Positions 60,313-64,000 of a DNA stretch of 64,000 nucleotides are shown here, one piece after another. Source of the DNA: Palsa-504 sp963808315 (lineage in GTDB: Bacteria; Actinomycetota; Actinomycetes; Streptosporangiales; Streptosporangiaceae); NCBI GenBank assembly GCA_963808315.1, contig CAWEFK010000025.1, forward strand, positions 1 to 64,000, in the 5' to 3' direction. The first letter of the stretch is position 1, and the number at the start of each line of letters is the position of its first letter. Made by a program: the position numbers and the translations under genes. Below the pieces are notes generated by a model. It saw only the letters and a list, made by a program, of their open reading frames with translations, did not search any database and was not told the origin of the DNA.

Positions 60313-62759
60313 GACGGGTCGGAGCCGTTGTGCCCGTTCATTCCGGTCGGATCGGCATCGGCCACGATCACTCCGGTTGTCCACGGCGAGGCGGGTGGCA
60401 CGGGCGCCGGCAAGGCCAGCTGCTCGAGGCTGTGGTTACGGTGCGCCTGCGCCGCGGACTGGTGGTATTCGCTCAGCTCGGCGAGGAAGCTCTCGTCCGC
60501 GTACGGCGTGCCGTCTACCAGCGGTCCGCGCCGGTGCTCGAGTACGGCCACGACGTCCTCACCGCTCAGCGTCTTGTGCGTCTCCAGGGCGTGCGCGAGG
60601 GCCAGGACATGGTGCCGGTTCTCCTGGAGAATCTCCTCGACCCGGTCCAGGAGCCGCGTCAGCTGGTCCTCGATCCGGTCCGCGAGCGCGTGCCGCACCG
60701 CGGCCTCGGGGTCCTGGCCCTTCTTCGTGGTGCCGCCGCGGCCGCCGCCGGGCGAGCCGACCTCCAGGCGCTTGGCCGTGGAGTACGAAGACACCGTGGT
60801 GCCCATGCCCCAGAAGCCTTCCATGAACGACGCGACCGTGGTCGCGGACTCCAGGTCGCCGGACACGCCGGAGGAGCTGTCCTTGTCGAAGAACATCCGC
60901 TCCCCGGCCAGGGACGCCAGCGACACCAGGATGTCGGTCTCGTACTCGCTGCGCCACCGGGTGAACTGGTCCTCGGGCGGGATGCTCGCCACCATCCCGA
61001 GATAGTCGCTGCCCTTCTCGATCGTCGCGATGTCGATCTCCATGTGCTGGCGGGTGCGGAAGGCGACCAGCGCGTGGCAGGCCTCGTGGACCGCGACGGC
61101 GTGCCGCTCACGCTCGATGTACTCCACGTCTTCCGGCGGCCCGAGTTCCTTGAGCTGCTTGGCCTTGATCACATCCGGCCAGGTGATGACGTCGCGCCCG
61201 TTCCTGATCGCGGTGATGAGCGACTCGTTGACCAGGTCCTTGATGGTGGCGCCGGTGGCGTAGGGCGTGATGGTGGCGAGCTTGTCCATGTTCTCGGGCG
61301 TCAGCTCGTGCCGCACCTTGGAGAAGTACCCTTGGTAGGTGCGGATCCGCCCCGCCTTGGACGGGTAGCCGACCTTGTAGATGCGGTCGATGCGGCCGGG
61401 ACGCAGCAGCGCCTCGTCCAGCGCCGTCGGCATGTTGGTGGCCATCATGACCAGGATCCGGTACTTGGGCGGCGGCTTGGGCCGCATGCCGAAGAGCCGC
61501 CGGACGTGGCGGTTGACGATGCCGCGCGGCTTCTTCAGCCCGGATAACTCGGTCAGCAGCGCCTGCAGCGTCCCCATCCCGCCGCCGCCGCCCCCGTTCA
61601 TCATCCCGCCGATCATCTGCCGGCTGCGCCGGGTGTCCGGCTCGTCGGCGACCGCCGATTCCAACGCACGGGAGGCTAGCTGCCATTGGGTGTCCCGCGA
61701 CAGGTAGGAGAATCCGTGGCAGCCCGTCCGGGCGAACGCGCCCCCGCCCATGCCCTGCTGGCCGCCGCCGGGGGCACCCTGAGTCATCATGCCGCGGTTG
61801 CCCAGCGAGTCGGCCTCGTCGAAAAAGACGATCACGCCGCCGTAGCGGAGCGCGAGCCGCCGCAGTTTGCGGAAGAGCGCCTTGACCTTGAGGATGCCCA
61901 CGCCCATGAACATGTTGATGAAGGCGCCGGGATCGACGAACACGTACGGCTTGCCGGTCTCGCCGGCCACCGCCTCGGCCATCAGCGTCTTGCCCGTGCC
62001 CGGCGGACCCCACAGCAGCAGGCCGCCCGGCACGTAGCCGCCCCGTTCCTCGACCAGCTCGGGGTGCTCGAGGAAGAGGATGTTCTCCTTGACCCGCTCG
62101 AGCACGTGATCCTGGCCCCAGACGTCGGTGAACCTGGTCTTGATGTCCTCGGGGTAGTAGACGTCTACGCCGCCGCGCGACATGAACCAGAACAGCGCGG
62201 CGAACTGCGCGATGATGATCACGACGTAAACGAGCATCTGGAGCACGAACGGCAGGGCGTGCCAGATCAGCCCGGGCGCGCGGATCAGCGCGAGGATCGG
62301 CGAGGTGTGCACGAACCTGCTGACGACGAACGCGAACACGACGATCCAGAACACCCACAGGGCCAGCCGCCGGAGCCGGAACCGGGTCCAGTCGGACAGC
62401 CTGCGCTGGCTGGACCGCTCCACGCCGCCGAACACCGTCGAGGCCCAGAAGTGGTGATAGCCGCGCGAGTGCTCGCTGATGACGAAGTGGACCTGGCGGA
62501 GCAGTTCCAGGCCGATCAGCAGGAACACCCACCAGGCCGCCCGGACCTCGGTCCGTATCGCGTCCGAGAACCCGATAATGGGATCGTTCGCCATCAAGGA
62601 CCAGACCAGGACGAACCACAGCAGGACCAGCAGGATCTCGAACTTGATCCGGTCCCAGAACCCGAGGGGCTTACGGGTCAGCCGTTCGGCGTCCGGCCGC
62701 CTTGTCTCGCCGGGTGGCGGGAGGCCTTCGTCGGCGGTGACGGCTCGAGCCTTGCTCAT
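60309..62759 (-). CDS. membrane-bound FtsH-like AAA+ metalloprotease
   Basis: An 816-residue protein. About four membrane spans lie between residues 40 and 192. The AAA+ module has Walker A GPPGTGKT (251-258), Walker B VIVFFDEAD (309-317) and sensor VMMATN. The protease part has the zinc motif HEACH (558-562) and a third ligand in GDLESAT (near 635). It differs from housekeeping FtsH by four spans instead of two and by a Gly/Met-rich insert of about 100 residues (325-430) between Walker B and sensor. ATGA overlaps join it to the lipoprotein and peptidase genes. Confidence 0.88.
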   Translation of the reverse strand: MSKARAVTADEGLPPPGETRRPDAERLTRKPLGFWDRIKFEILLVLLWFVLVWSLMANDPIIGFSDAIRTEVRAAWWVFLLIGLELLRQVHFVISEHSRGYHHFWASTVFGGVERSSQRRLSDWTRFRLRRLALWVFWIVVFAFVVSRFVHTSPILALIRAPGLIWHALPFVLQMLVYVVIIIAQFAALFWFMSRGGVDVYYPEDIKTRFTDVWGQDHVLERVKENILFLEHPELVEERGGYVPGGLLLWGPPGTGKTLMAEAVAGETGKPYVFVDPGAFINMFMGVGILKVKALFRKLRRLALRYGGVIVFFDEADSLGNRGMMTQGAPGGGQQGMGGGAFARTGCHGFSYLSRDTQWQLASRALESAVADEPDTRRSRQMIGGMMNGGGGGGMGTLQALLTELSGLKKPRGIVNRHVRRLFGMRPKPPPKYRILVMMATNMPTALDEALLRPGRIDRIYKVGYPSKAGRIRTYQGYFSKVRHELTPENMDKLATITPYATGATIKDLVNESLITAIRNGRDVITWPDVIKAKQLKELGPPEDVEYIERERHAVAVHEACHALVAFRTRQHMEIDIATIEKGSDYLGMVASIPPEDQFTRWRSEYETDILVSLASLAGERMFFDKDSSSGVSGDLESATTVASFMEGFWGMGTTVSSYSTAKRLEVGSPGGGRGGTTKKGQDPEAAVRHALADRIEDQLTRLLDRVEEILQENRHHVLALAHALETHKTLSGEDVVAVLEHRRGPLVDGTPYADESFLAELSEYHQSAAQAHRNHSLEQLALPAPVPPASPWTTGVIVADADPTGMNGHNGSDPS

Positions 62760-63418
62760 GACGGGCTCCTGACGGTAAACGAGGACATCACGTCGTCGAT
62801 TGTGGTCCGGTCGGCGCTGTAACAGCTGGTCGTGCAGTGCAGCGCCAGGAGGTAGACCTCGGTCTGGTCAGCGTTGGTGAGCGCGACCACGTCGAAGGTG
62901 TCGGCGACGCCTGAGTCGGTGTAGTCGAAGGTCTCCCGGACCCCGTGCACCCCCTGGGGGAGGGTAAGCACCTGATCCCGGAGCTGCTCGAAGCCGGTGA
63001 GCGGGAAATTCTCGGAGGCGGCATTGGTCCTCGCGGTCGAGGTGACCGGCAGGAAGAAGTCCCGCAGCGAGTCATACGACAGCGCGTTGCTCTCCGTCGA
63101 GCTGAGCGTGCCGGTTTCGGAGAACACGAAGGGCTGCGAGTTGTCGAATGCGAGGTAGTCATCCGCCGTGGGCTTGCCGCCCGCCTCGTACGCGGCCATC
63201 CAACCAGCGCCTGAGCCGCTGCTTACCGCCTTCAGCTCGGCGGCAAGTGAGGTATCGCTGATCTTGTGCCAGCCGTAGGGAACCTTGAAGTAGGCGCCTT
63301 GACTGGAGTTCACCACGTAGGTGTACTGCGGCGCGGCACACCCAGAGACGGCCATCCCGAGAACGATCGCGCAACCCCCGACGAGGCCCTTCGCGACGCG
63401 GTGGGCCTTGCTTGCCAA
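62756..63418 (-). CDS. lipoprotein of the FtsH-like operon
   Basis: A lipoprotein of about 220 residues with lipobox AVSGCAAP. The mature part (YTYVVNSSQGAYFKVPYGWHKISD...TTIDDVMSSFTV) resembles PsbP/LpqN-like exported proteins that end in a DDV-SF-V strand. GTGGAGG precedes two in-frame TTG codons (63427 and 63418); spacing favours 63418. It overlaps the FtsH-like gene by ATGA, so they are made together and may be a sensor-protease pair. Confidence 0.75.
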   Translation of the reverse strand: MASKAHRVAKGLVGGCAIVLGMAVSGCAAPQYTYVVNSSQGAYFKVPYGWHKISDTSLAAELKAVSSGSGAGWMAAYEAGGKPTADDYLAFDNSQPFVFSETGTLSSTESNALSYDSLRDFFLPVTSTARTNAASENFPLTGFEQLRDQVLTLPQGVHGVRETFDYTDSGVADTFDVVALTNADQTEVYLLALHCTTSCYSADRTTIDDVMSSFTVRSPS

Positions 63419-63636
63419 GAGGCGCAACCTCCACGTAAGGACTACGTGTCAATTATGACTTCTCCGCCCGGAATGGTACAGGTCCGCTGAGCGGGCAAAA
63501 TGGCCAGATTCTCGGCAATTGCGGCAGATCCGAGACCCATCTCATCGCCTGCTCGCGTTAGACCGGCCGCTCTGTGGGTAGCGCAGCGGTCTTAGCCGGA
63601 TGACCAGGATTGCAGCCGGATGAAGAGGCGGTCTAC

Positions 63637-64000
63637 ATGGAACGTTCAAGCGCGGCTCATCTGCCCCGCGACCAGGAGCACTCGACTGGGGAGCTCGTTA
63701 AGATGATGACCGAGCAAGTGTCGGTGCTCATCCGGGACGAGCTCAAGCTGGCCCAGCTGGAGATGACGAGCAAGGGCAAGCAGGCGGCGCTCGGCGCCGG
63801 GATGTTCGGGGCCAGCGGCGTGGTGGCTATCTACGGCGTGGGCTGCCTGCTAGCGTGCGCGATCATCGCGATCAGCGGTGTTGTGGCGGCTTGGCTCGCT
63901 GCGCTCATCGTCGGAGTGGCTCTGCTGGCGGCCGCCGGGTGCGCGGCGCTGATCGGCAAGCAGCGCCTGAGCAAGGCCACGCCTCCCGTCCCGAAAGAAG
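63637..64000 (+). CDS. holin-X-like (DUF1469) membrane protein, cut by window end
   Basis: 121 residues are visible. TGELVKMMTEQVSVLIRDELKLAQLEMTSKGKQAALGAGM is the helical start of actinobacterial holin-X/phage-holin-family membrane proteins. Two spans follow. In chromosomes such genes are housekeeping envelope proteins, often next to DUF3618 genes, and not phage lysis genes. The 3' end lies outside the window. Confidence 0.82.
   Translation, partial: MERSSAAHLPRDQEHSTGELVKMMTEQVSVLIRDELKLAQLEMTSKGKQAALGAGMFGASGVVAIYGVGCLLACAIIAISGVVAAWLAALIVGVALLAAAGCAALIGKQRLSKATPPVPKE

Noticed and set aside
63637..64000. Phage lysis holin
   Set aside because: The sequence belongs to the chromosomal holin-X-like membrane family, and no endolysin or other phage gene is nearby.

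Overview
The window is very GC-rich DNA with many GTG starts, ATGA/GTGA stop-start overlaps and families typical of filamentous or related Actinomycetes: DUF2637/SpdB, an FtsK-type TraB, HTH-TPR regulators, HelD, and a holin-X-like membrane protein. I read it as an actinomycete chromosome carrying an integrated mobile element. The genus cannot be fixed from the sequence.

Layout. (1) 1-1.4 kb: a decayed tRNA-Pro 3' fragment and a tyrosine recombinase, probably left by another integration event. (2) 1.42-29.53 kb: a 28-kb element integrated in the 3' half of tRNA-Arg(ACG). A perfect 45-bp direct repeat (1424-1468 and 29491-29535) marks attL and attR. From the left it holds an integrase, XRE regulators and an excisionase-like protein behind a CTTGC/GCAAG operator cluster, HTH proteins, small accessory genes, a CopG-like regulator with two perfect operator dyads, an SpdB/TraB-like transfer module (10-13.8 kb), a possible cis-acting transfer locus, a second recombinase with a dif/lox-like inverted repeat upstream, a HicB/HicA-like trio, a RibD-like deaminase, an HTH-TPR regulator and an orphan phage-tail module with a tape-measure protein of about 1090 residues. 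(3) 29.56-32.3 kb: a scar zone with an older integrase relic directly beyond attR, half an ECF sigma gene, a secreted eight-repeat protein and a possible methylase relic. (4) 32.3-64 kb: ordinary chromosome. It includes small enzymes, a HelD-type helicase, a branched-chain keto-acid dehydrogenase operon with a divergent Lrp regulator, MerR plus two MFS exporters, a gluconate kinase, GH25 and YceI proteins, a three-subunit formate dehydrogenase operon, a short Rho, and a lipoprotein/FtsH-like/peptidase operon.

The most notable chromosomal gene is the formate dehydrogenase catalytic subunit. It has an in-frame UGA exactly where FdnG-type enzymes carry selenocysteine. The UGA is followed at the bacterial SECIS distance by a six-base-pair hairpin with a GGUCU loop. 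A four-cluster ferredoxin subunit and an NrfD-like membrane subunit follow.

The most notable part of the element is the combination of plasmid-type conjugation genes with an isolated tail tape-measure cassette and no capsid, portal or terminase genes.

About eighteen apparent single-base frameshifts interrupt otherwise well-conserved genes in both the element and the chromosome. Their spread suggests assembly or sequencing indels, at least in part. Where I see one, the gene is reported as a single feature with the break position.
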